NCBI GenBank assembly: GCA_035536775.1
Contig: DATLNM010000054.1
Coordinates: forward strand, 1-64,000
DNA: 64,000 bases
DNA from: DATLNM01 sp035536775
GTDB taxonomy: Bacteria > Actinomycetota > CADDZG01 > WHSQ01
Direction of reading: 5' to 3'
Shown piece by piece: positions 32,340 to 42,100 of this stretch. The position numbers and the translations under genes are program-made. How positions within the stretch are numbered: the stretch's first letter is position 1; every line of letters begins with the position of its first letter. The notes beneath the pieces are model-generated. The model was not told where the DNA came from, did no database searches, and worked only from the letters and a program-made list of their open reading frames with translations.

Positions 32340-35210
32340 TTAGCGAACGAGGACGGCCTTGCGGCGCGACTTGCCTCGCAGGTGGTCCTCGTGCTGCTTA
32401 GGCCACCTTGCCTGGTAAGCGGTGTTCGAGTTCACGGTGGTCCTGAACACGGCCACACACCTGTTGTTGGTGCGCTTCTTGGCGATCTTCGTGAGCTGTC
32501 CATCGACAACTCGGAACAGGATCACCCGGGTGCGCTTGTGTCCGCTGCACGGGCGGACCCTCACGCGGGCCGTGATGACATCTCCGGCATCGACTTCGGT
32601 GTTGGAGAGGCGCAGCCCGACGGCCACTCGGACGAGCACGTTCAGTGCACTCGAGTTGCCTTCCGAGCACTGACCATCCTGGTCGACGTGCGCGACGTAG
32701 TTGGCGCTCCTGTCGGCCTTGCGGTTAAGGGTGAATGCGCCCTCCGCATCGGTCGTGACGGTCGCGATCTCGACGAACTGGTTATCGCCGCCGACCACAT
32801 CGCGGCTGATCGTCACAGTCACGTTGGCGATGCATGACCTCGGTGCGTCGACCTGCTCGGTTTTGATCGTTCCCGAAAGCGTGAACGTCTTCGGGTACGT
32901 CAGCTTGTTCTTGGACGACTCCAGGTTGACGGTGCGGGGGAAACCACCCGGAGGTGCAGTGACGGTCGCGGTGGCAGTCGTCGTTGTAGTCGCGGTAGGC
33001 GTCGCGGTGGCGGTCACCGTCGCCGTGGGAGTGGCACCACCCCATGTCTTGGTGACCGAGTCGGAACACACACCGGCCGCGGTACCCGCGGGGGATCCGG
33101 CGGCACGCTCACACTCTTCGACGGTGTTGTCGGTGCGGTTACCTGGCAGCGAAGCGGTGACCGTCTGAGTTCCGGTTTCGTTCGTCGAAGTGGTGATGAC
33201 GAACTCCGCTACTCCGTTCGCGTTGGTTGCGACGGTGGAGGCACCCGAGAAGCGGCCGGGGCCGTCCTCGGTGGCGGTCACGTTGACACCCTGCACAGGG
33301 TTCCCGAACCGGTCGGTGACGACACACGAGATCGTGTGGGTCGTGCCCGGCGGGTTGGTCGCGGTCTCAGGCGAGCAGTCGATCGTGCGGGCAAGTGCGG
33401 GAGCCGAAACGAACTCCTTCGTCGCAGTGCCCGTCCTGCCACCCGCCGTTGCGGTGATCGTGGTGGTGCCTGCCGTGTCGGACTCGAGGAACGCGATGGC
33501 ATCGCCCTCGCGGTCGGTCGTCGCGGTGGCCTGCTGGCCCGTATTCGTCGTGCTGGTTTCGTTCGTGAAGTTACCGGGCCCGCTCAGCGACAGGGTTACC
33601 TGCTGACCTGCGATCGGAGCACCTGCTGCATCGAAGACCGCGATGCAGAAGCGGTGCGGCGCATCGCCGACGGTGTTGGTCGCGGTGGCGGTGAACTGGT
33701 TGCTGCCCGCAGTGTCGGGGCACTCGTTAGGTGCGGCGGCCGGGGTCATATCGATCTTGACTTCGTTAGGCGCGGGGACCTGACCCGTCGGGAACCAGTT
33801 CTTCAACGCGTCGTCCTCGGCCTCACCGGTCTGGCAGTTGACCTGCGCGGGGTTATTGCCGGCCGCGGGGACCTCGGTGACGCCTGCATCGTCCGCGTTG
33901 GCGTCGATGCAACCCGTGATCGTGTCCGTGCCCTGCGCGTTCGCGGGGCCTGCATCCGTGTAAGTGAGCGTTGCCTGACCCTGCTGGTTGGTGATGACGT
34001 TCAGCGTCGTGCCCGTGTTGCGGCCCCGGACGTAGAAGTCGACGTTCGCACCTGCGACGGGGTTGCCGAATTGATCGGTCACGGTCGCGGTGACGGTGTG
34101 CTGCGTTCCCGCAGGGTTGTTGTCGACGTCGGGTGTAAGGACGATGTTCGTAGCCGTGGGCTGTCCCCACGTCTTGGTCACGACGTCGGTGCGAGCATTC
34201 GTCGCTTCGTTGCCTGCGTTCTCCTCGTCACACTGCGCGCCGTTGTTCTCGTTGGTGGCAGAGTCGAACACCGCGTCGTTGTTGGCGTCCGTGAAGAAAC
34301 AGATCTGAGCGGTCCCGGCCTGGTTCTCTGCCGGCGCGACCTGGATCGTGCACTGACCCTGCGCATTAGTGGTGCATGCGTTGTCGCGGTCGGCGGTCGT
34401 GTTGCCCGCGGTGGTGAAGCCGCGGTCGTCGGGATCGTTCACGCCTTGGATCTCGGCATCGATGCGCACGCCTTCGATGACGCCCTCGCCCGTATCACGA
34501 GTTCCGTTGGCGTTCGTGTCCCGGAAGACCGTGCACGTGTAGGTCTCGGTCGCTTCAGCTCCGGTCACTGGATTGACCTGAGTGTCGTCACCGGACTCAT
34601 CGACGCAGTTGAGCGTCGCGTCGGCCGGGACATCCCCGAACCAGTTCTTGGTCACGACATCGGTGCGGTCGGGCTCGGTCTGCGCGCCCGGGGTCGCAGT
34701 GGCGTCCTGACCCTCGGTCATATCGGCATCCGTCGTCGCGTTGTTCGTGTTGTTCTTGTCCGCGTCGACGAATCCTCGGATGACATCGGTACCGGCCGCG
34801 TTGCTCGTGTACGTAACGGTGCACGAAGGCGTCGCGTTGGGATTGCCCTGGCCCGTGATGGTGCAAGTGAGATCGGGGTTCTCGGGGTTATCTCCGACCG
34901 GGTTGCCGGGGGTTGCCGTGTCGCCGGGTCCGGTGATCTCGAAGTCCACCTCGACGCCGCCGGCGTCCTGGACGTTCTGCTGTGTACAGGTAAGCGGGCC
35001 AGCGCCATCAGCGTCTACGAGCGTTGCCGTCAGTACGTGCTGTGTTCCGATCGGGTTGCTATCGGTCTCAGGTTCGACGTCCAACCGGCAGCCCGTGGGT
35101 GGTTGTGCGGACGCGATGCCTGAAAACGGTACGGCCAACGCGAATGCCACACACATCGCGATCCCTACCGCGAGTGGGCGAGCCCCGACTCGTTTGAACT
35201 TTCTTGCCAT
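32340..35210 (-). CDS. Large secreted Ig-repeat protein with C-terminal WPKQ domain
   Basis: 956 residues; AGGAGGGG precedes the ATG. Signal peptide (VGIAMCVAFALAVPFSG, AQPP cleavage). Four successive modules end in a D-x-V-T-K-x-W-like stretch: DVVTKNW (184-190), DVVTKTW (342-348), DALKNW (467-472) and DSVTKTW (717-723). Three begin with NPxGTxHxxxxxxTD (about 52, 365, 619), as in bacterial Ig-like (Big_1) domains. A Thr/Ala linker (about 725-752) leads to a C-terminal domain (758-956) with CIANVTV, YVAHVDQDGQCSEG and YQARWPKQHED. Cysteines are frequent. Probably an adhesin or surface stalk; no catalytic motif. Confidence 0.85.
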   Translation of the reverse strand: MARKFKRVGARPLAVGIAMCVAFALAVPFSGIASAQPPTGCRLDVEPETDSNPIGTQHVLTATLVDADGAGPLTCTQQNVQDAGGVEVDFEITGPGDTATPGNPVGDNPENPDLTCTITGQGNPNATPSCTVTYTSNAAGTDVIRGFVDADKNNTNNATTDADMTEGQDATATPGAQTEPDRTDVVTKNWFGDVPADATLNCVDESGDDTQVNPVTGAEATETYTCTVFRDTNANGTRDTGEGVIEGVRIDAEIQGVNDPDDRGFTTAGNTTADRDNACTTNAQGQCTIQVAPAENQAGTAQICFFTDANNDAVFDSATNENNGAQCDEENAGNEATNARTDVVTKTWGQPTATNIVLTPDVDNNPAGTQHTVTATVTDQFGNPVAGANVDFYVRGRNTGTTLNVITNQQGQATLTYTDAGPANAQGTDTITGCIDANADDAGVTEVPAAGNNPAQVNCQTGEAEDDALKNWFPTGQVPAPNEVKIDMTPAAAPNECPDTAGSNQFTATATNTVGDAPHRFCIAVFDAAGAPIAGQQVTLSLSGPGNFTNETSTTNTGQQATATTDREGDAIAFLESDTAGTTTITATAGGRTGTATKEFVSAPALARTIDCSPETATNPPGTTHTISCVVTDRFGNPVQGVNVTATEDGPGRFSGASTVATNANGVAEFVITTSTNETGTQTVTASLPGNRTDNTVEECERAAGSPAGTAAGVCSDSVTKTWGGATPTATVTATATPTATTTTTATATVTAPPGGFPRTVNLESSKNKLTYPKTFTLSGTIKTEQVDAPRSCIANVTVTISRDVVGGDNQFVEIATVTTDAEGAFTLNRKADRSANYVAHVDQDGQCSEGNSSALNVLVRVAVGLRLSNTEVDAGDVITARVRVRPCSGHKRTRVILFRVVDGQLTKIAKKRTNNRCVAVFRTTVNSNTAYQARWPKQHEDHLRGKSRRKAVLVR

Positions 35211-35290
35211 CTACCCCTCCTATTTCGTCGACCACGGGTCTGTAGCCGCGGTGCATCATTTCCTCTGGTTGCCTTAAGAGAAACGGTCTT

Positions 35291-35316
35291 TGACGCGCAG
35301 AGTTATGCGCGCGTCA
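35291..35316. other. Hairpin upstream of the Ig-repeat gene
   Basis: TGACGCGC at 35291-35298 pairs with GCGCGTCA at 35309-35316 around a 10-base loop in the 244-bp gap between the cystathionine enzyme (ends 35455) and the Ig-repeat gene. No T-run; terminator or operator is undecided. A short GTGAC-N6-GTCAC lies 115 bp away. Confidence 0.4.
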
Positions 35317-35454
35317 CGATTAGTTCGTTCCACAGGCCGTAAGTGATTGGAATGCGTACGGGTGGGTAGAAAGGGACGTTGGTACCGCCTAACCGCGCCC
35401 TATAAACGCGCACCGTGACGTTCTGGTCACCCTACGTATCGGCTTTCCGAGGAC

Positions 35455-36591
35455 TTACGAAAGCGCTGCGTCGAGATCTGCGATCAGGTCGTCGGGGTGC
35501 TCGATCCCGACCGACACGCGCACGAGCTTGGACGAGACCTCTATGCCGGACCCCGCAAGACTCGCGTGAGTCATCTGGCCTGGGTGCTCGATCAGGGACT
35601 CAACTCCCCCCAGAGATTCCGCGAGGAAGAAAAGCTTCGTGCGCTCGCACACCCGCAGAGCTGCGGCCTCGTCAGCACATTCGAAGGACACCATCCCTCC
35701 GAACAAAGGCTCGCCTGCGGCTGCCATTTGTCGCGCCGCGATCGCGTGGCCCATGTGGGTCTCGAAACCGGGCCAATGCACGGCCGTTACCGATGGGTGA
35801 CCTTCCAGCCAACGAGCGACGAGGGCAGTCCCCGCACAGTGTGCGCGCATACGGATCGCTAGCGTCTTGAGTCCCCGAAGGAGGAGCCAAGAGTCGAACG
35901 GACCGGGAACGGCCCCGATCGCGTTCTGGAGGAACCTCAGGCGCGCGACGAGATCCTCATCGGACGACGTCACCGCACCCATCACGAGATCCGAGTGCCC
36001 GCCGAGATACTTCGTCGCGGAATAGACGACGGCATCAGCGCCGAGCTCCAGTGGCCGTTGCAGGTAGGGCGTCGCGAATGTGTTGTCAACTACGGAGAGC
36101 GCTCCGTGCGCGCGAGCCAGCTCCGAGATCGCCGAGATGTCGAGGACCTTGAGGAGCGGATTCGTGGGCGTCTCGATCACGACGAGTCCGGTACCGGGAA
36201 CCGCCTCCGCCACCGCATCGAGATCGGTCATGTCAACGGTGCGATACGGCACCCCCAACGAAGAGAAGACTTTCGCGAAGAGACGGTAGGTGCCCCCGTA
36301 GACGTCGTCGGGGATCAGGGCGCCGCGGCCCTCATCAAGGGTCAGCGCCAGAGCGGTCAAGGCGGCCATACCCGAGGCGAACGCGAGACCGTGGGTCGAT
36401 CCCTCCAGAGCCGCGAGACATATCTCGACCGCCTGCCTGGTCGGATTGTCGGTCCGCGAATATTCGAAACCTTTGTGTTTGCCTACAGCTTCTTGGGCGT
36501 AGGTCGATGTTTGATAGATGGGCACCACCACGGCTCCCGTGGTGGGGTCGGGATCCTGGCCGGCATGGATGGCTGCGGTCTCGAAGCGCAT
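35455..36591 (-). CDS. Cystathionine gamma-synthase/gamma-lyase (Cys/Met PLP family)
   Basis: 378 residues from ATG 36591 (MRFETAAIHAGQDPDPTTGA). PLP Lys 194 in YSATKYLGGHSD, YSRTDNPTRQAVE, FASGMAA, and D169 in VVDNTFATPY. The family includes synthase (metB), gamma-lyase and O-acetylhomoserine sulfhydrylase; sequence alone cannot choose. With cbs 4.6 kb away gamma-lyase (cystathionine to cysteine) would complete transsulfuration. A longer opening to 36768 adds non-conserved sequence. Divergent from the C26 hydrolase. Confidence 0.92.
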   Translation of the reverse strand: MRFETAAIHAGQDPDPTTGAVVVPIYQTSTYAQEAVGKHKGFEYSRTDNPTRQAVEICLAALEGSTHGLAFASGMAALTALALTLDEGRGALIPDDVYGGTYRLFAKVFSSLGVPYRTVDMTDLDAVAEAVPGTGLVVIETPTNPLLKVLDISAISELARAHGALSVVDNTFATPYLQRPLELGADAVVYSATKYLGGHSDLVMGAVTSSDEDLVARLRFLQNAIGAVPGPFDSWLLLRGLKTLAIRMRAHCAGTALVARWLEGHPSVTAVHWPGFETHMGHAIAARQMAAAGEPLFGGMVSFECADEAAALRVCERTKLFFLAESLGGVESLIEHPGQMTHASLAGSGIEVSSKLVRVSVGIEHPDDLIADLDAALS

Positions 36592-36613
36592 ACGATGACT
36601 CAAGAGCAACTCC

Positions 36614-36632
36614 AAGGGAGGCGAGCGAACTG
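36614..36632 (+). promoter_or_regulatory. Strong ribosome binding site with a CTG start
   Basis: AAGGGAGG (36614-36621) lies 8 nt before CTG-ACC (36630). The first standard in-frame start (TTG 36639) is 17 nt from the ribosome binding site, too far. The same CTG-ACC after a GGGAG core occurs at kynA. Confidence 0.5.
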
Positions 36633-37463
36633 ACCGCTTTGGATACCACGGCCGATGGGAACACGCCCAGGCCTCGAATCGCGATCGTCGGACAGTGGCG
36701 CAAAGACACCCATGAGCTGAAGATGCCGCTCCTCTACATCGCAGCCGTTCGCGCCGCTGGGGGAACACCAGTCGTGATGGCCACTTTCGACCTCCCGCAA
36801 GAGGAGAAGCTACCGGAGGACGTCGAGGTCATCGCCGGACTCGATCCGTATGACTCATCGATCCTGTCGGACGTGGCAGGGCTCGTCGTGCCGGGGGGTG
36901 GAGATATCGACCCGGAGCTTTACGGGTGCGAGCGCCATCCGCGGACCCACTCCGTGAACCATCGCCGCGACCTCTTCGAGAAGACCCTCCTCGACGAGGC
37001 GATGCGCAAAGACCTCCCGGTTCTGGCGATCTGCCACGGGATGCAGCTGCTGAACGTGGTGATGGGCGGGACCTTGAACCAGCACCTCGCCGACCAGGCC
37101 CATCTGCTCGACCACGATCGCGACATGCCCCGCGCTGAGCCCGTGCACCAGCTTCGAGTCAAGGAGCGAACCGCGCTAGGGACGATCTTGCATGGGGAGA
37201 CGGTAGAGGTGAACTCGCACCATCACCAGGGCATCGCCTCACTCGCGTCGGGTCTCGAGGAGGTCGCGTGGGCCGAGGACGGAGTGCTGGAGGCCGTCTC
37301 CGCTACCGAGAACACATGGGTTATCGGCGTGCAGTGGCACCCCGAGGCGATGGCCCCCGTCGATCAGCGCCAGCGGTCGATCTTCGAGGCCTTCATCGCC
37401 GCCGCAGCGGCCTTTCAAACGGGACGTGCCAGCGAACTCGCCGAGGCTGCCGCCACCGCCTAA
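36630..37463 (+). CDS. Gamma-glutamyl-GABA hydrolase-like class C26 peptidase
   Basis: 277 residues if started at CTG 36630 (TTG 36639 would give 274). Class I glutamine-amidotransferase fold: nucleophile C135 in LAICHGMQLLNV, preceded by VVPGGGDIDPELYG, and the His/Glu pair in VQWHPEAM near 240. The PuuD group hydrolyses gamma-glutamyl amides in polyamine or related catabolism. Divergent from the cystathionine enzyme by 38 bp. Its TAA overlaps the TAG of the DUF5719 gene on the other strand (CTAA). Confidence 0.88.
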   Translation: MTALDTTADGNTPRPRIAIVGQWRKDTHELKMPLLYIAAVRAAGGTPVVMATFDLPQEEKLPEDVEVIAGLDPYDSSILSDVAGLVVPGGGDIDPELYGCERHPRTHSVNHRRDLFEKTLLDEAMRKDLPVLAICHGMQLLNVVMGGTLNQHLADQAHLLDHDRDMPRAEPVHQLRVKERTALGTILHGETVEVNSHHHQGIASLASGLEEVAWAEDGVLEAVSATENTWVIGVQWHPEAMAPVDQRQRSIFEAFIAAAAAFQTGRASELAEAAATA

Positions 37464-39109
37464 CGAGTTAGGAGTGGCGTCCCCATGACGCTCGCGACAT
37501 CCTCCGACGCGGCGGAGTAAGAAACCCGTTCGGCAACCACCGGTCCCGTCGAGGTAAGGACGACGACAACCGGCTTCCCGCCCGTGAACTTGGAGATGGG
37601 GATCCGCAATCGGCCGAAACTGCCAACCTTCAGGTCTTGTAGCGCGCCGGGCGCCCTCGGTCCCTCCGCGTCGATGAGCGTCAACGACACGAGGGCACCA
37701 TCGGTGCCCTGACTCAACACGATGACTGAATCCGTAGATGGCTTGGAGGTCGCGGGGCCGAGCCACCACGACTGCGCGGTTCTGGTTGCTCCGACCTCGG
37801 ACGCCAGTCCGCGCTGATCGGCTGAGTCGAACGAGACGCTCCTCTCCGCAACCACGGGGACCCCGTTGAGCGACCGGACGACCGCCGCGACCCCTCCTAC
37901 GTTCGCTTGAGAGCCACCGACCGCGGCCGCCAGAGACCACGATCGAGCCGATCGTGGCGGCACCTTGATCTCCATCAGCTTGGGGGGCTGGAAGACCTCG
38001 TCCCCGGCGCTCAGGGCCACCGAGAGAACCGCCTCGTCCTTGTTGGTATTGAGGATCGAGATGCGCTCGTCGTATCCCGCGCCGAGCCCCCCGTCCGGGA
38101 AGTACCACTTTGTTGCCGGGGTGCGCGCTCCGAGGGACAGCTCACCGCCTCGCGGTCTCGTCTCGATCTTCGACAGCAGCGCCCGCCACGCGACAACCCT
38201 GCCGCGCAGAGCAGTCACCGTCGCGCCCAAGACCCGCTGCCTGAGGAGAAAGTCGTTGACGGCAAGGCCCACCGACGAACGCGCGGGAACGGGTACCTGA
38301 GCAAGGTTGGCCTTGGCCTTCACGCCAGAGGGGGTGTAGAAGACGACGCGCACCACAGCCTCCGATGGAAGCGGGTTGTACACGATGATCCGCTCGTCCG
38401 CGCCGAGGATGCTGGAGCCCTCCGCGAAATGCCAGCGCGTCGCGGCGACGGTGGAGCATCCCGCGGCGGCTGCTCCGGAGATGGGGGTCACGAAGGTGGT
38501 CATGGAGGAGGCCGTGGCTATCCCACCAAGGCCCACCACATCGACGGGCTCATCCGTTGGAAGCTCGAAGAACGCGGAGCGATCCTCTTGCAGCTCTAAC
38601 TTCTCTCCAACGGGTTCGAAGCGCATCGACGTTGCTGACCCTGCGGCGCCGCCGACCGCGATCGAGCCTGAGGACTCACCTGCACGCAGCGGAGGTGGGC
38701 AGAAGAGCGCACGGGACAGGATGGGTGCCATCACGTTCCGAGGCTCGGGCGGGCTAACCCCGCCGCTAAGCAGATCCAGGATGAGCGCAAGCCCGACGAT
38801 GACCGCCATGGTCGCGGCCAATTTTCCCTCGGGTATTGCGATGGCTCGGCGCGAGCTGATGCGACCGCGTGTGCGCGTGACACTCTCTGCCTCAACCGCG
38901 TCCTCACGCCGCTCGCGTCCCGAGCGTCGCTCACGCGGAGTTGCAAGCGACGCCGCGCGCCGGTCGCGTCCGGCTCGCCGTTCGGTCGCCTTTTGCGCGT
39001 CGGCGGCCTCATGACGCTTCTCTGCGGACGTTGCGCCCTGTTTGGGCGCGATCAGATCGTCGAAACCTCGCTCGTTTCCGCGGTCGTCAAATGGATCCCG
39101 GGGCGTCAT
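37460..39109 (-). CDS. DUF5719-type secreted/membrane protein
   Basis: 549 residues from ATG 39109, which overlaps the glycosyltransferase TGA (ATGA). An N-terminal cytoplasmic stretch is very basic with a repeated ERR-x-GR-x-RR pattern (ERRAGRDRRAA, ERRSGRERRED), then one membrane helix (AATMAVIVGLALILDLLSGG) and a long extracellular beta-rich region of repeats of the kind WHFAEGSSILGADERIIVYNP and WYFPDGGLGAGYDERISILN, typical of DUF5719. It is regularly coupled to this giant glycosyltransferase in actinobacteria. Function unknown. Confidence 0.85.
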   Translation of the reverse strand: MTPRDPFDDRGNERGFDDLIAPKQGATSAEKRHEAADAQKATERRAGRDRRAASLATPRERRSGRERREDAVEAESVTRTRGRISSRRAIAIPEGKLAATMAVIVGLALILDLLSGGVSPPEPRNVMAPILSRALFCPPPLRAGESSGSIAVGGAAGSATSMRFEPVGEKLELQEDRSAFFELPTDEPVDVVGLGGIATASSMTTFVTPISGAAAAGCSTVAATRWHFAEGSSILGADERIIVYNPLPSEAVVRVVFYTPSGVKAKANLAQVPVPARSSVGLAVNDFLLRQRVLGATVTALRGRVVAWRALLSKIETRPRGGELSLGARTPATKWYFPDGGLGAGYDERISILNTNKDEAVLSVALSAGDEVFQPPKLMEIKVPPRSARSWSLAAAVGGSQANVGGVAAVVRSLNGVPVVAERSVSFDSADQRGLASEVGATRTAQSWWLGPATSKPSTDSVIVLSQGTDGALVSLTLIDAEGPRAPGALQDLKVGSFGRLRIPISKFTGGKPVVVVLTSTGPVVAERVSYSAASEDVASVMGTPLLTR

Positions 39110-42100
39110 GTGGCGGTCGTCTTTCTGGTCGCCGGTGGGCTCCCGCTGCGGGACACGGCGGCCTCGAGAACGACCAGCCACGCGAGCCCGACGATCCCGA
39201 GGAAGATGAACCCGAGGAACCCCCTGGGGTGGGCCACCTCGATGCTCTCGCCGGCCGAACCGGTGGCAGCCCAGGCATTGCCCCACTCCGCGGGGACGCG
39301 CTCCAGCTCGGTCCCAGATACCGACGCGACCCAGCCGTCGTTGGTGTCTTCGGCAAGGTAGACGACCGGGTCAGCATCGGCGAGGCGCTCCGGCGAGACC
39401 AGATCACCTACGTACTTCGATGACGACGCTTGCTCGAACGTGGTCGCTCTTCCAACGCTGGGCGTGACCGGCAGCGCGGAGGGGCCATCCTCTAGAGCGC
39501 GCACGTACGCAGGGATGCCTGCATAGACACCGACGCGGTGGAGGCCGGCCTGGTTCTCCAAGACGACGTAGGACGACTCGTCGCGCGACAGCGCAAGGTC
39601 ACGTTGCGACAGCCATCTCCAACCACCGGCGCCCCGCTCCAGGATGATGAAATGGACGTTGAAGGCAGCGAGCAAACTTCCCGCCCGGTCGAGCGTCCCC
39701 GCCTCAACGGACTCGATGATGTTCCCGAGACGGTCCTCGCCGGGGCCGGACGCACTCTCGAAGAGGTCACTCAATACCTGGCCGCGTGGTCCTGTAAGGA
39801 AGTGCGCCTCGGGAGGGCGCGCCGCGCTCGGTGTAGGGGGTGACCACCCATCACCGATCCACAACACCCGGAACTGGCCATGCTGGTCCGACTCGCTCGC
39901 GAGGAGGGATCTCACCTGGGCGACGGTGGCAGCGTTCTCGCGTCCCGACGAACGCCCCGGAGCCCACTCGCCTCCGAACAACGCCGGGAGCACACCTGCC
40001 ACGAGGAGAACAGCGGCGAGACCCACACCCGCCAGGGTGAGCGCGTGAGCTCGCCCCAGACCACGGCGTGGCAGGTCGAGTCGGAAGGCGCCGATAGCGA
40101 GCCCGACCAACCCGGCGAACGCCACCGACGCCAGGACGCCGGCCTCGACGGGGGACGCAACGAGCGGCCTCATGATCCCCGCCGCGGTCAGCGAGATCAG
40201 AGCCCCGAACGAGACGATCATCAGCCACAGCGCAAGGGCGACCTTGCGGCGCTGTCCTCCTGCGATGAGCGCTGCGATCGCTCCGAGGATCGGGAGGGCA
40301 AGCCCGAACAGAACGGGCGCGTCGGGCGTCTGCCCAGTCAGGACACTGACGATCCCATGTCCGCGGTACGAGGACGCGTAGATCCGCCACGTGCCACTGC
40401 CCCATAACCGGTTGAGTGGCGCGCCGGCGTCGAGCCAGTTGAAGCTCCACGGCAGCAACAACAGGAATGCCGCACCCAGGCCGGCAAGGCATGGGGCAAG
40501 TCCCTGCTTTACGGACTCAGCCGTAGACGTGATGCGACGTGCAGCCACCAGGACGACCGCGCACAACGCATACAGGATCAGCGACCCCGGGACGAACGCA
40601 GCCGAAACCGCGGCCCCCAGTGCGACCCGAGCGACCGCACGATCCTGACGCCACCGCGGTGGCCTCACATAACCGGTGAGGCGAAGCATCGCGCCAAGCA
40701 CGAATGGCGCGGCCGCTCCGAAAACCATCGCGCCCAACGCACCCTCCCGGAGGCCGGAATACCCAACGGCGCCGAGGGCGTAGGCGAGCCCGGCCGCCAC
40801 TCGCGCGGGGCGATCGACGAGGTCTGACACGAGCCAATGCGCACCGCCGAAGGCGGCCGCTCCTAGTCCCAGCACGAGCACCTTTTGCGCGACGCCTTCG
40901 GCGCCGAACGTGAGGACCTGGACGAGGCCGAGCAGAGCGAGGGCAGGGGGGGACCCTCCGGGCTGACCGAGGCCTGTCCCCCGCCACGGCGTGGCCCAGG
41001 CGCGGAACAGAGCGGTCGCGCGCTCCGGATACGGGAGAAGCTCTCCGATCGACGCGGGCGGGCCCCAGAGGAAGTGCCGGAAACCGAGCAGGAAGCCCAA
41101 CAGTGCAACGACAAGAGCGACGGCGGTCCATCCACCGAACCGCCGGCCGAATGCCTCCCAGATGAGGCTGGGGCGCTGCATGAGCTCGGCCCTCCTCCCC
41201 CATGCCTCTTCGAGCCTGTCGGCCTGGTGGCCCATGTAAGACCTGATGCGCGTCGTCTCGCGCACCGTGAAGCGATCGATCTTGCTGTCGGGGATCTTGC
41301 GACTGCGCTGCACGCGGTTTCGCTCTGACATGGTCTGCGGAAGCGTCATGAGGTTCCAACCCAATGCGCGCGCGAGGCCCACGATCTCGCCGGGTTGCCG
41401 AAGGATGAGGAAGCCGATCATCTCCGCGATCGCCAGAACGAGGAACAGAGGAAGCATCACCAATAGGCGCGCGCCCGAGACATTCTTGGCAACCGTTCGC
41501 AGCCGGTTACGACGGATGTAGTAGCGCGTCGGGCTGAACGGAGACTCGCGCTGTCCTTTAGCGAGAGCGATCGCGTGACGCGCGACGGCAAGCGGTTCGA
41601 CGCGCACGGAGTAACCCGCGACGCGTGCCCGCCAACAGATGTCCAGGTCTTCCGAGAACGCTCGCATGCGTGCGTCCCAACCCCGCAATGAACGAAAAAG
41701 CTCGTGACGCATCAGCATGCACGTTGACGTCACATAGAGGACCTCTTTGGAAGCGTCGTGTTGGCCGAGGTCGATCTCGGATTCGTCGAGCCCTTTGTAC
41801 GGGTATCCGAATCGGTCGGCTGCCATCCCGACCTCTTCGAGCCTGGCCGGGTCCTCCCACGCCACGATCTTCGGACCCACGATCGCGGTGCGGTCGTCAT
41901 CGAGGATCCGAGCGACCATCCTCTCGACGGCCATAGGGTCCAACGCCGCGTCGTCATGGATGAACAACAACATGGCCGCGTCCGTCTTGATACGCGACAA
42001 CGCCCAGTTGATCGCCCCGCCGAAACCAAGCGGCCGGCGCGTCCGAAGGAAGCCCCATCTCCGCTTCTTGAGATGCCGTTTCGCGATCCGCTTGAGATTG

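Noticed and set aside
33336..35123. 595-codon plus-strand opening opposite the Ig-repeat gene
   Set aside because: Mirror of the repeat protein; no ribosome site, signal or domain, and the minus-strand product has a clear signal peptide and repeats.
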